This document shows positions 9,197 to 17,259 of a stretch of 64,000 nucleotides of DNA, piece after piece. The notes under the pieces are model-generated. The model was given only the letters and a program-made list of their open reading frames with translations, did not search any database and had not been told where the DNA came from. The position numbers and the translations under genes were made by a program. The DNA is taken from the NCBI GenBank assembly GCA_046351215.1, contig JAXLYX010000016.1, positions 1 through 64,000 on the forward strand. Direction: 5' to 3'. Origin of the DNA: JAXLYX01 sp046351215 (GTDB taxonomy: Bacteria; Myxococcota_A; Polyangia; Polyangiales; Houyiibacteriaceae). Position 1 is the stretch's first letter. Each line of letters opens with the position of its first letter.

Positions 9197-9967
9197 TCAG
9201 ACCGTGATCCCGAGCGCCTCTTCGAAGTACCGGATGCCGCTCTCGACGGAGGCGACGAGCGCCTCGTTCACGAGCTGGGCGACCTGGTTGTCGTTGTTCT
9301 TCAGCGCCTCGTAGTACCGCTGACGCTCGGCCGCGTGGATCACGACGGGCGGGAAGTCGTGGCGCAGGAGCACGAGGTTCATGAGCAGACGCGCCACCTT
9401 CCCCGTGTGCTTCGGGAACGGGTAGATGTGCAGCATCTGGAAATGCGCCTTCGCGGCGAGGCGGACGGCATGCGTCGACCGCTTGGTCTCGGGCGAATTC
9501 ATCCAGTCGAGCAGCTGCTTCATCTGCGGCTGGATCTTGTCCGGCGTCGCGATGTCGTGGAAGTACAGGCGATGGACGGGCATGTCCTTGCGGTACTTCG
9601 GCGGCCCCTTGCCCTCGACCTCGTCCGGCGCGAGCGCACCGTAGATGCGCTTCACGGTGTCGAGCGTGATCGCGACGCGCTTCTTGTCCGCGTACTCGCG
9701 CACGATGTCGATCGCGAGCTTGTGGCTGCGGATCTCGTCGAAGGTCGGGACGAGCGAGGCGTCCGGGGGAGACTGGCCGGCGATCGCCGCGCGGAGCTCC
9801 TCCATGGTGTAGACGACGCCCTCGAGGGCGCTGTCGTGGTAGATCCACGACATCAGCAGCCGGTCGTCGTACACCCGACGGACCGATTCGGCGGCCTCTT
9901 CCCGCAGTCGGGTCAGGTACGCGACGCGGTCGTCGAAGTTCACGCCTTGCTGGAGCGACTGGATCAA
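9197..9967 (-). CDS. Fic-family protein with degenerate catalytic motif
   Basis: A 256-aa helical protein with Fic architecture: an N-terminal HDSALEGVVYTMEEL segment like the inhibitory-helix region before many Fic cores, a TFDEIRSHKLAIDIV helix, and a core motif at about 180-193 reading HIYPFPKHTGKVAR. Canonical Fic is HPFxD/EGNGRxxR; aligned on PF, the catalytic His is Tyr182, the acidic residue is Lys, Asn is Thr and the first Arg is Lys, while the Gly and last Arg remain. Normal AMP transfer therefore seems unlikely; a different transfer reaction or a binding role is possible. Fic proteins usually modify hydroxyl side chains with nucleotides. The start is a TTG at 9967 after a GGAGG seven bases upstream. 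Monocistronic. Confidence 0.85.
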   Translation of the reverse strand: MIQSLQQGVNFDDRVAYLTRLREEAAESVRRVYDDRLLMSWIYHDSALEGVVYTMEELRAAIAGQSPPDASLVPTFDEIRSHKLAIDIVREYADKKRVAITLDTVKRIYGALAPDEVEGKGPPKYRKDMPVHRLYFHDIATPDKIQPQMKQLLDWMNSPETKRSTHAVRLAAKAHFQMLHIYPFPKHTGKVARLLMNLVLLRHDFPPVVIHAAERQRYYEALKNNDNQVAQLVNEALVASVESGIRYFEEALGITV

Positions 9968-10024
9968 CTCAAACCTCCAGGGACCGCACCCAGAAGGGCC
10001 TTCCAGGGGGTTCCGAGGGCGCGA

Positions 10025-10053
10025 ACGTTAACCAAGACCGGCCGATCGGTCAA
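10025..10053 (-). promoter_or_regulatory. Candidate promoter of the Fic gene
   Basis: On the minus strand TTGACC (10053-10048) and TAACGT (10030-10025) are separated by 17 bp. The spacer contains GACCG/CGGTC arms (about 10036-10051) that could be an operator. The -10 match is weak. Confidence 0.35.
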
Positions 10054-10114
10054 TAGCGGATCAGCCGTGGCACCTCCCCACCCAGGGAGCCTCGGGGCGT
10101 TCGGACGCGGAAAT

Positions 10115-10648
10115 TCAGGGCAATAGGCCGTCGACCACGGAGACGAGCCGGCCCTCGAAGGGAACGCCGCTCGAGACGTGCCGGACCTTGCCCTCGGGAT
10201 CGATGACGACCAAGGTGGGCAACATCTGGACGCCATAATCCCGCTGCAGATCGCCGTTCTTGTCCTGGAACGTGGGGAAGATCGCGCCGATTCCCTGGTG
10301 CGCGAGGAGCAGGCGGCGCGGGCCGAGCTCGGGCTCGACGTTCACGCCGTAGATCGAGACCGGCTTGTCGCGGAAGCGGGCGGCGACCCGATTGAGGATC
10401 GGGACCGACTGACGGCAGGGGCCGCACCAGCTCGCCCAGAAATCGAGCACGACGACCCGTCCCCGCTGGTCCGCGAGCGAGACCCGGTCGCCCTGGCCGT
10501 CGCCCGCCTCGATGACGGCGTCGAACGTGGGGGCCTCGCGATCCTCGAGCCCACTGCCGAAGAAGAGGCCCGGACGGAACCAGGCCAGCGCCGCGAGGAC
10601 GAGGGGGATGGTCAGCCAGGGGAGTAGCCGCTTCAGATCCTGCTTCAT
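10115..10648 (-). CDS. TlpA/ResA-like membrane-anchored thioredoxin
   Basis: A 177-aa protein with an N-terminal membrane anchor (LLPWLTIPLVLAALAWF) and a thioredoxin fold facing the periplasm. The redox motif is WCGPC (Cys75, Cys78) preceded by VVLDFWAS, followed by PILNRVAARF, and a cis-Pro loop VQMLPTLVVIDPEG. TlpA/ResA proteins reduce disulphides during cytochrome or outer-membrane protein maturation. WCGPC with a full TlpA insert suggests reductase function. The start ATG overlaps the stop of the upstream histidine kinase (ATGA): it is the last gene of a five-gene envelope operon. The partner is unknown. Confidence 0.9.
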   Translation of the reverse strand: MKQDLKRLLPWLTIPLVLAALAWFRPGLFFGSGLEDREAPTFDAVIEAGDGQGDRVSLADQRGRVVVLDFWASWCGPCRQSVPILNRVAARFRDKPVSIYGVNVEPELGPRRLLLAHQGIGAIFPTFQDKNGDLQRDYGVQMLPTLVVIDPEGKVRHVSSGVPFEGRLVSVVDGLLP

Positions 10649-12174
10649 GGCGTCGGGCTCCCACCGGCGAGGGGTAGCGAGATCACGAACCGGGCGCCTC
10701 CGAGGGGCGAAGAGACGAGCGCCACGGTTCCCCCGTGCTCTAGCACCACCTTCTTCACGATGGGGAGGCCGAGTCCGGTGCCCTCGGCCTTGGTGGTGAA
10801 ATAGGGGTCGAAGACGCGGTCGCGGTCCGACTCGGGGATGCCGGGGCCGTTGTCGTCCACCGTGAGCCGGACGGAATCCCGCTGACGGCTCGCCCGGACG
10901 ACGACCTTCCCCCCTCCCTCGACACGGAGCTGCGACACGGCCTGCACGGCATTCCGTACGAGATTGTCGACGCCGCGTTTCAACATCATCGCGTCGATGC
11001 GGACGGGCAGCGGCTCCTTCGGCACCTCGACGGCGAGCCTCACGGGCGCGGCCTCGTGCTTGGTGGCGTCCTCGAGCAGGGCCGGGCCGGAGCGCTCGAG
11101 ATCGGCGAGGAAGTCGCGGAGATCGGCGTCGACGAGCTCGGCGGTCGGGAGCCGCGCGAACGCGCTGAATTCGGAGACGAGCCGACGCAGCGTCGCGATC
11201 TCCTCCTCGATGATCGCCGAGGCGTCCTCCAGCTTGCGGCGGTAGGCGGGATCGTCGCCCCGGTACGAGCGGTACACCTCCTGCGCGGCGAGCTGGATCG
11301 GCGTGAGGGGGTTCTTGATCTCGTGCGCGAGGCGACGGGCGAACTCCTGCCATGCGCCGATGCGCTGGAGGTAGTCGATGCGCTCGCGCGAGAGCTTGAG
11401 GTCCTCGACCATGCCGTTGAACGACTCGATGAGCTCGCCGATCTCGTCGTCCGAGCCCTTGGGCACGCGCACGTCGAGATCGCCGCGACCGACCCGGCGG
11501 TTCGCCTCCGCGAGCACGCCGACCTGACGCGTGACCCGGCGCGCGAGGAGCACGCCGAGCGCCATCGCGGCGATCGCGATCACGACGACGAACGCCATGT
11601 AGACGCCGACGTAGACGTTCGAGACGAAGTCGCGTCGGGCCTCGAGGCGCGAGAAGAGCTCGGCCATCTCGCCCGAGCGCTGGAAGCGGTCGAAGGTCGC
11701 CTGCGGCTCGACGACGACGAGCTCGATCAGCGCGTCCGCGGAGGACGACTCGACGGTCGCCGTGCGCGTCATGCGGTGCATCGGGCCCGCCGCGTCGCGC
11801 GGGTACGAGACCTCGGCGAGGACCTCGTCGTCGACGATCACGGCCACGTGGTCGATGCCGGGATCCGCCTCGACGAAGGCGTGGAGGAGCGAGTCGAGCG
11901 AGGCGGCGTCGCGCGCCTCGACCGCGCGCACGAGGCGCACGTCCCGGGCGAGGCCCTCGACCGTCCGCTCGGCGAGCTCGCGACGCGAGACGAGGTAGGC
12001 GCGCCGCGCGTCGACGCCCGCGACGAGCTCCGACCGTACGTCGCGGTTCACGCCCATGCGGTAGGCGTCGCGGACCGCCACGTAGCCGAAGAGCAGCGAG
12101 CCGACGACGGAGCAGGCGACGACGATGCCGATCGCGAAGAGGATCCGCTGCTCGAACCGGGAGAGGCCGATCAC
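10645..12174 (-). CDS. NtrY-like membrane sensor histidine kinase
   Basis: A 509-aa sensor. A first membrane helix at about 10-32, a periplasmic sensor loop to about 188, a second helix at 190-210, a HAMP domain (211-263), HisKA with the phosphorylated His284 in RLAHEIKNPLTPIQ, then N-box NLVRNAVQA, DNGPGIPESDRDRVFDPYFTT and a GTGLGLPIVKKVVLEHGG G2 box. The LAHEIKNPLTPIQLAA string is characteristic of NtrY-type kinases. No response regulator gene adjoins it, so its partner (an NtrX-like regulator) must be elsewhere. GTG start overlaps the DUF4390 gene stop (GTGA) and its own stop overlaps the TlpA start. The context implies envelope sensing. Confidence 0.92.
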   Translation of the reverse strand: MIGLSRFEQRILFAIGIVVACSVVGSLLFGYVAVRDAYRMGVNRDVRSELVAGVDARRAYLVSRRELAERTVEGLARDVRLVRAVEARDAASLDSLLHAFVEADPGIDHVAVIVDDEVLAEVSYPRDAAGPMHRMTRTATVESSSADALIELVVVEPQATFDRFQRSGEMAELFSRLEARRDFVSNVYVGVYMAFVVVIAIAAMALGVLLARRVTRQVGVLAEANRRVGRGDLDVRVPKGSDDEIGELIESFNGMVEDLKLSRERIDYLQRIGAWQEFARRLAHEIKNPLTPIQLAAQEVYRSYRGDDPAYRRKLEDASAIIEEEIATLRRLVSEFSAFARLPTAELVDADLRDFLADLERSGPALLEDATKHEAAPVRLAVEVPKEPLPVRIDAMMLKRGVDNLVRNAVQAVSQLRVEGGGKVVVRASRQRDSVRLTVDDNGPGIPESDRDRVFDPYFTTKAEGTGLGLPIVKKVVLEHGGTVALVSSPLGGARFVISLPLAGGSPTP

Positions 12175-12767
12175 GGCACCCTCCCCGCGGGCGATCGGAA
12201 CTCGAGCGCGCGCTCCGCCTGGCAGATCTCGCGGCGTACGATGTTCACGACGACGGGCACGAGCGGATCGTCCCCGGCGGGGTTGCGCAGGAGCCGCGGG
12301 CAGCTCGAGGCCGCGATCGGGTTGAACTCCGCGCGGACGGCGAAGTACACGTCGCTCCCGCGCACGGCGGCGTAGTCCGCGGCCACGCCGATCGGGATGC
12401 GGCTCAGGTCGAGACAGAGCCCGAGCGCCTGGTCCGCCGTGCGGGCCACCTCGGTCCGCCGGCCGCGCCGGACGACGAAGGCCTCCTCCCAGAGGTCGTA
12501 CGTGACACGGCACGAGAGGACGCGTGTCGCGAGCGGGACCTGGCTGCGGCCCCGGTACGACTGGATGGTCACGACCATCTGCTTCGCGAGACCGCTCGAG
12601 AGCGCGCGCCGCACGCTCGCGTCGGCGAGGTCGCGGACGCCGAAGGTCACGTGGGGTACTCCGTCGTGCCACTCGACGCCGATGCGTCGCTCGGCGAGGC
12701 CCGCCTGCGCGGCCGCCCCGACCACGCCGGCGAGCACCAGGAAGAGGGCGAGGACGAGCCGGCGCAT
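12171..12767 (-). CDS. DUF4390-family exported protein
   Basis: A 198-aa protein with an N-terminal signal peptide (RRLVLALFLVLAGVVGAAAQA). The mature part starts ERRIGVEWHDGVPHVTFGV and includes RRALSSGLAKQMVVTIQSYR, LSCRVTYDLWEEAFVVRR and VNIVRREICQAERALEFRS, the order seen in DUF4390 proteins. In proteobacteria these lie beside NtrY-like kinases, and that pairing is repeated here. Function unknown; likely periplasmic. The start is uncertain: ATG 12767 overlaps the upstream stop as TGATG, and ATG 12776 three codons earlier is also possible. Coupled to the kinase by GTGA. Confidence 0.85.
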   Translation of the reverse strand: MRRLVLALFLVLAGVVGAAAQAGLAERRIGVEWHDGVPHVTFGVRDLADASVRRALSSGLAKQMVVTIQSYRGRSQVPLATRVLSCRVTYDLWEEAFVVRRGRRTEVARTADQALGLCLDLSRIPIGVAADYAAVRGSDVYFAVRAEFNPIAASSCPRLLRNPAGDDPLVPVVVNIVRREICQAERALEFRSPAGRVP

Positions 12768-14431
12768 CACCACCATGGCACGAACCCGACCACGTTGGAG
12801 AGACCGAAGTCGAAGACACCGATGTCGGTGTCGACGCGGATGCCGAGGTCGAACGTGAGATCGATCGGGAGGCGTGCGAGGCCCGAATAGGTCGGACCGA
12901 CGATCTGGAGGGTCGCGAGATCGGCGACCGAGTAGAGGCCGACGTTCGCGTAGGCGTGGACGCGGCGAACCGGTCGCCGTCCGCTCGTCGCGTAGAGCAC
13001 GTACTCGTACTGGACGTCGATCCGGCCGGCGATGTCGCCGATGCGCGTGCCCTGGATCGACGTGCCGAGCAGGTCCGGCGGCGGCCGACGATCGATCTCC
13101 ATCTCGAGGAAACGCGACGGGATGAGGTCGGTGAGGTCCGAGGTGTGGAAGGCGTAGAAGAACGGCACGTAGCCCACGGCCGCGCCGGCGAAGCCCGAGA
13201 AGCGCAGCACGTGGTTCGGGGCCACGGGGACCCAGCCGCGCACGAGGCCCTGCAGACGCATGAAGTCGTAGCGACCGCCGAGCAGTCGCGTGCCGACGTC
13301 GGCCTCGAGGCGCACGAAGAGGCCCCTGCGCGTGAGCCCGGGATCGTCGCGCCGGTCGTGGACGAGCGCGAGCTTCAGCACGGAGTTGAAGGTCGTCCCG
13401 GGATCGATCTGGAAGTCGATCGGCACCGTCTGGCCGTGGATCACCTGGCTCGCGGCCTCGGGCTCCGAGCGCACGTGGATGATCTCGGCCTGGTAGTCGA
13501 GCGAGAGGTGCGTCGAGACTCCGATCGCCCGGCCCGCGCCGACGTCGAGGCCGCCGCGTCGGTAGAAGACGACGGCGTTCTGGGCGTCGAGCGCCTCGGA
13601 GCAATCCGGCACGGCGATCGGATCGCAGCTCCCCGTGACCTTCACGGGCGGATTGCCGAAGTACTCCCGCGCGTTGTTGAAGAAGGGGGAGAGGCGGACT
13701 GCGTAGCGCGAGCCGAAGAGGCGCGGCTCGGTGTAGGCGATCCGGATGCCCTGGTTGCCCGAGGACATGAGGCCCTGGACCGAGAGGGCCGAGCCCGTGC
13801 CGAGGAGGTTCGTCTCCGCGATGCCGAAGCCGATGTAGGGCGTGATGTCGCGGGTCGGGTCGGTGGTGCGCGAGAGGCCCTCGCTCACGCCGGGCACGAA
13901 CTGCTGCACGACGATCGTGTTGCGCTCGCGCACCTCGACCACGAGCACGACCCAGCCGCGGCGGCTGCCCCGCTCGAGCCGGAGCGAGACGCGGTCGAAG
14001 AAGCCGGTGCCCCGCAGGGCCCAGGCGATCGCCTCGAGCTGGCCGCTCTCCGGGGTGATGACGTCGCCCCGAGAGAGCGGGATCCGGGCGCGGATCACGG
14101 GGGCGTGCGTCCGCGCGTTGCCGTCGATGCGGACGCGCTCGAGGAAGTAGCGGAGACGCGGACGCGTGGACGGATCCTCGTCCGGCTCTTCGTCCTCGAT
14201 GCCGGCCTCGGCCCACGGATCGGCGCCGGGCGGCGTGGCTTCGGCGTCCTGATGGGTCGCGGCCTCCTCCTCCGCGTCCTGCTCGGCCTCGGACTCCGGC
14301 GGCACGAGCACGGCGTCGTCACCGGCTTCCGTCGGCAGCGACGTGTCGTCGGCCGCCACGGGCACGACGCGCACGAGCGCGAGGACGCCGGCGAGGACGA
14401 GGACCCGGTGGAGCGCAGACGCCCGTGGCAC
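12767..14431 (-). CDS. Omp85/BamA-TamA-like outer-membrane protein
   Basis: A 554-aa exported protein: signal peptide (RVLVLAGVLALVRVVPVAA), then an acidic Glu/Asp-rich linker to about 90, one POTRA-like domain (LERVRIDGNARTHAPVIRAR, GTGFFDRVSLRLERG) and a C-terminal beta-barrel ending in aromatic NVVGFVPWW. Barrel landmarks include GIAETNLLGTG, AYTEPRLFGS and RRGLFVRLEADVGTRLLGG. BamA has five POTRAs; one POTRA with a barrel fits smaller Omp85 members that insert or secrete other proteins. It is in an operon with DUF4388, DUF4390, NtrY and TlpA genes. GTG start at 14431; TAGGAT ends 6 nt upstream but overlaps the previous stop codon. Confidence 0.88.
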   Translation of the reverse strand: MPRASALHRVLVLAGVLALVRVVPVAADDTSLPTEAGDDAVLVPPESEAEQDAEEEAATHQDAEATPPGADPWAEAGIEDEEPDEDPSTRPRLRYFLERVRIDGNARTHAPVIRARIPLSRGDVITPESGQLEAIAWALRGTGFFDRVSLRLERGSRRGWVVLVVEVRERNTIVVQQFVPGVSEGLSRTTDPTRDITPYIGFGIAETNLLGTGSALSVQGLMSSGNQGIRIAYTEPRLFGSRYAVRLSPFFNNAREYFGNPPVKVTGSCDPIAVPDCSEALDAQNAVVFYRRGGLDVGAGRAIGVSTHLSLDYQAEIIHVRSEPEAASQVIHGQTVPIDFQIDPGTTFNSVLKLALVHDRRDDPGLTRRGLFVRLEADVGTRLLGGRYDFMRLQGLVRGWVPVAPNHVLRFSGFAGAAVGYVPFFYAFHTSDLTDLIPSRFLEMEIDRRPPPDLLGTSIQGTRIGDIAGRIDVQYEYVLYATSGRRPVRRVHAYANVGLYSVADLATLQIVGPTYSGLARLPIDLTFDLGIRVDTDIGVFDFGLSNVVGFVPWW

Positions 14432-14440
14432 GGGCGGATC

Positions 14441-15514
14441 CTACGACACGCCGACGAGGGTGGCGACGAACGCGGACAGGCCGAGGAGCAGGAGGACGAC
14501 GAGCGCCACGATCGCGGCGCGCGGCATGCCGTCCGTGACGAGGGGGGCCCGCTTCGCCACGGACGCTTCCTTCGCCTTGGCGACGCGGTCCTTCTGCTTC
14601 GCGAGGAGCTCCTCGCCGAGGACCTGTTGGGTCGCCAGGTGGTCCCCGTGGACGAGCGGATAGGGTGCCTGACCGGGCAGACCGAGCGGCGGCAACGTGC
14701 TCTTGCGAGCCCCTCGCAGATCCTCCTGGCGGAGCAGCATCTCGCCCGAGCCCCCGAGGAAGATGACGCGGACCGTCGCGTCGACCTTCGGGGGAAGGGT
14801 GGCGGGGCGCGGAGGACGGATGGAGGGATCGGGAGGACGCACGGTCTTCGGCCGCCGTCCCTCGGCTTCCTTCATCAAGGCGTCGAGGCGCATCTCGACG
14901 ACGCGCATCGCATGGGCATCGCTCGCCCCGGTCGGCGCACGTGGCGGCGCGGGGAGGGGCGTCGGAACGGAGGCCTCGACCTGGGTCGGGACCGGCGGGA
15001 GCCGAGGCGCGCTGGCGCGCGTCTCGATTCGGAAGGTCCCCTCCTGCCAACCGAAGACGTCGTTCACATCCGTCGTGACGACGCCGTCGGCGGCGATGCC
15101 CGTGAGGAAACCGCGATCGTAGTGGATCACGGCGAAACCCTGGCCGTGCTCGAAGCGGAGCACGCCCGTGAGCCCCACGCGCTCGCAGAAGTTCATCAGA
15201 TCGGAGGGCGCATGCGTCGCGAGCGAGCCCTCGCGATACGCCTCGTCGCCCGTCGTGTCCTCGAGGTCCGGGAGGACCTGGACCACGTAGAACGTGCCTC
15301 CGCGGCGCGCGAGGAAGAGCTCGACCGGATCGTTCCCGTCCGGGCGGTCGGGCTGGTCGAGCGCGAGCTGACCGCCTTCGACGCGCACGATGCCGCGAAC
15401 CGAGCCGTCCTCGAAATGCAGGTCTCCCGTCGCGCGCAGATCTTCGATCGCTCGGAGAAGCTGGACGACGCCATCCGCGGGGATGCTCCCCTCCATGACG
15501 GCCGAGGCGACCAT
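14441..15514 (-). CDS. DUF4388-domain protein with C-terminal membrane helix
   Basis: A predicted 357-aa protein. The first 170 residues look like DUF4388 repeats: GVVQLLRAIEDLRATGDLHFEDG, then a FCERVGLTGVLRFEHGQGFAVIHYDRGFLTG repeat, common in myxobacterial proteins that link to two-component or GTPase signalling. A proline-rich linker (about 175-260) follows and the C-terminus is a single membrane helix (AAIVALVVLLLLGLSAFVA) with little after it, i.e. tail-anchored with a cytosolic body. The start could be ATG 15514 or 15496; neither has a good ribosome site. First gene of the five-gene envelope unit, its TAG stop lying 9 bp from the Omp85-like start. Confidence 0.82.
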   Translation of the reverse strand: MVASAVMEGSIPADGVVQLLRAIEDLRATGDLHFEDGSVRGIVRVEGGQLALDQPDRPDGNDPVELFLARRGGTFYVVQVLPDLEDTTGDEAYREGSLATHAPSDLMNFCERVGLTGVLRFEHGQGFAVIHYDRGFLTGIAADGVVTTDVNDVFGWQEGTFRIETRASAPRLPPVPTQVEASVPTPLPAPPRAPTGASDAHAMRVVEMRLDALMKEAEGRRPKTVRPPDPSIRPPRPATLPPKVDATVRVIFLGGSGEMLLRQEDLRGARKSTLPPLGLPGQAPYPLVHGDHLATQQVLGEELLAKQKDRVAKAKEASVAKRAPLVTDGMPRAAIVALVVLLLLGLSAFVATLVGVS

Positions 15515-15607
15515 ACGAGAGCTCGAATTGGCCTGTGGAACCCGTGCCGTGTCAATGGGGTCGAGGGGTGCGCGCGGCACCGACAGGAGACGACTCGGTC
15601 GGGCGGC

Positions 15608-16357
15608 TCAGCCCGCGACGACGGGATCGGTCGTGACGCGATCGAGCGCGCGCTTCGTGCGTTCGTAGGCCTCGTCGAGGGCGCGCGGGCCCTCCTCGAG
15701 ACGGAAGGGTCCGACGCGCGGGAGACCTTCGAGCACGAGCGAGCGCATGTTCGAGCGCTCCGGGATCTTCAGCGCCGGATCGTTCTTGCGACGCCACGGC
15801 GAGCGCGACGCGAGGTGGTGATAGAGGACGCGCTCGCCCTCGGGGACCCCGTGGAGCCCCGGGCGATCGAGCACGCCTCCGTCCGTGAGCCAGGCAGAGC
15901 CGTGGCGGATCGGATGGAAGAGCAGGGGGACGGCACAGGTCGCGTAGACGGCGGGCACGAGCTCTCCGCTCGAGAAGACGCGCACGCGACGGCGCAGCAC
16001 GTCGACGGCCGAGAGCGAGAGCGGGATCCGGCAGGCTTCGAACGTGTGGACGGGGAAGACGTCCTCGAGCTTCCGACGGAAGCGCTCGCCTCGGAGCAGT
16101 CCGGGGCCCGGCGCGGGATCCCAGAACTGATCGCGCGTGAGGGAGCGGAGCACCTCGTTCCGCTGCTTCGCGTCGAGGCCCGCCGCATAGCAGGCCCCGA
16201 CGAGCCCTCCGGCGGACGAGCCCGCGACCGCGGCGGGCGCGAGCCCCTCGGACTCGAGGGCCGTGAGCATCCCGGAGTGCGCGAAGAAGCCGAAGAAGCC
16301 GGAGGACATCACGAGCCGATAGGGCTCGCGCGCGAGGTGATCGCGGAGTGTCGGCAT
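15608..16357 (-). CDS. Patatin-like phospholipase
   Basis: A 249-aa predicted serine acyl hydrolase. The patatin dyad is visible: GSSAG with nucleophile Ser48 and DGG (159-161) in the sequence TDGGVLDRPG. The oxyanion segment is MSSGFFGFFAHSG rather than the usual GGG-type loop. Family members release fatty acids from phospholipids or neutral lipids. No signal peptide, so presumably cytosolic or peripheral. It begins two bases after the stop of cdsA and so is third in uppS-cdsA-patatin; that puts a phospholipid-degrading enzyme beside CDP-diacylglycerol synthase, consistent with lipid turnover. ATG start at 16357. Confidence 0.88.
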   Translation of the reverse strand: MPTLRDHLAREPYRLVMSSGFFGFFAHSGMLTALESEGLAPAAVAGSSAGGLVGACYAAGLDAKQRNEVLRSLTRDQFWDPAPGPGLLRGERFRRKLEDVFPVHTFEACRIPLSLSAVDVLRRRVRVFSSGELVPAVYATCAVPLLFHPIRHGSAWLTDGGVLDRPGLHGVPEGERVLYHHLASRSPWRRKNDPALKIPERSNMRSLVLEGLPRVGPFRLEEGPRALDEAYERTKRALDRVTTDPVVAG

Positions 16358-16359
16358 CG

Positions 16360-17259
16360 TCAGCGACCCGGCAGGATCCACGACGCGTAGATCCACGTCG
16401 CGGTCGCCGTGAACATCAGCGCGTCGACGCGATCGAGCATGCCGCCGTGGCCGGGGAGGAGCGCTCCGCTGTCCTTCACGCCGGTCGAGCGCTTGAGCAG
16501 CGATTCGAAGAGATCGCCGGCCTGGCCGAGCGCGCCCGCGACGAGCGCGAGCACGATGCCCCCGAGGAGCGGGAGCTCGGGCACCACGGTGTAGTGGATG
16601 ATCACGGCGCCCGTGACGCTGCCCGCGAGGCCGCCGATCGCGCCCTCGACGGTCTTCTTGGGCGAGAGCTTCGGGTAGAGCTTGTGCTTGCCGAGGTAGA
16701 GACCGGCGAAGTACGCGCCCGTGTCCGAGAGCCACGCGAGGAACATGCTGAGCAGGACCCAGCCGCCGCCGTGGGGCAGGCCGTGCAGGAGCACGAGGTG
16801 CGAGAGCGTGCCGGCGACGTAGATCGGTCCGCCGAGGAGCCAGCCCGAACGAGCGGCGGCGCGCTCGACCGGATCGGGCACGACGAGACCGGCGACCAGA
16901 GCGCCGAAGGCGAGGATCGAGAGCGCGAGGCCGTGGATCTCGGCGGCGCGTTCCGGCGCGAGCTCGGGCGCGAGCACGCGGACGCAGGCGAGACCGGCGG
17001 TCGCGACGATGCCGTAGAGCTGCAGGCCCTTCGACTCCGGGATCGTCATCCGGAAGAGCTCGCGCGCACCGAGCACGATGCCGAGGAGGATGAAGAGGCG
17101 GAAGCCGAGCTTCTGCTCCCCGAACATCAACCAGAGGATGAAGGGGATGAGCGGGGCGACCGAGATGAAGCGGAGCGCCGTGTTTCCGATCTTCGGCTTG
17201 GCCGCGCCGTCCGCGGTAGAGGTCTCGGCCGGGCTCGGGGTCTCGGGCGTCTCGCTCAC
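16360..17259 (-). CDS. cdsA: Phosphatidate cytidylyltransferase
   Basis: Makes CDP-diacylglycerol from phosphatidate and CTP in the inner membrane. The 299-aa protein has a polar N-terminus (to about 27), about seven hydrophobic helices, and the CdsA signature SPKKTVEGAIGGLAGS followed by QAGDLFESLLKRSTGVKDSG and LLPGHGGMLDRVDALMF, which contains the conserved D-R-x-D. The GTG start at 17259 overlaps the uppS stop (GTGA). The uppS-cdsA order is the usual bacterial arrangement; dxr and bamA normally follow but here a patatin gene does. Confidence 0.95.
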   Translation of the reverse strand: MSETPETPSPAETSTADGAAKPKIGNTALRFISVAPLIPFILWLMFGEQKLGFRLFILLGIVLGARELFRMTIPESKGLQLYGIVATAGLACVRVLAPELAPERAAEIHGLALSILAFGALVAGLVVPDPVERAAARSGWLLGGPIYVAGTLSHLVLLHGLPHGGGWVLLSMFLAWLSDTGAYFAGLYLGKHKLYPKLSPKKTVEGAIGGLAGSVTGAVIIHYTVVPELPLLGGIVLALVAGALGQAGDLFESLLKRSTGVKDSGALLPGHGGMLDRVDALMFTATATWIYASWILPGR

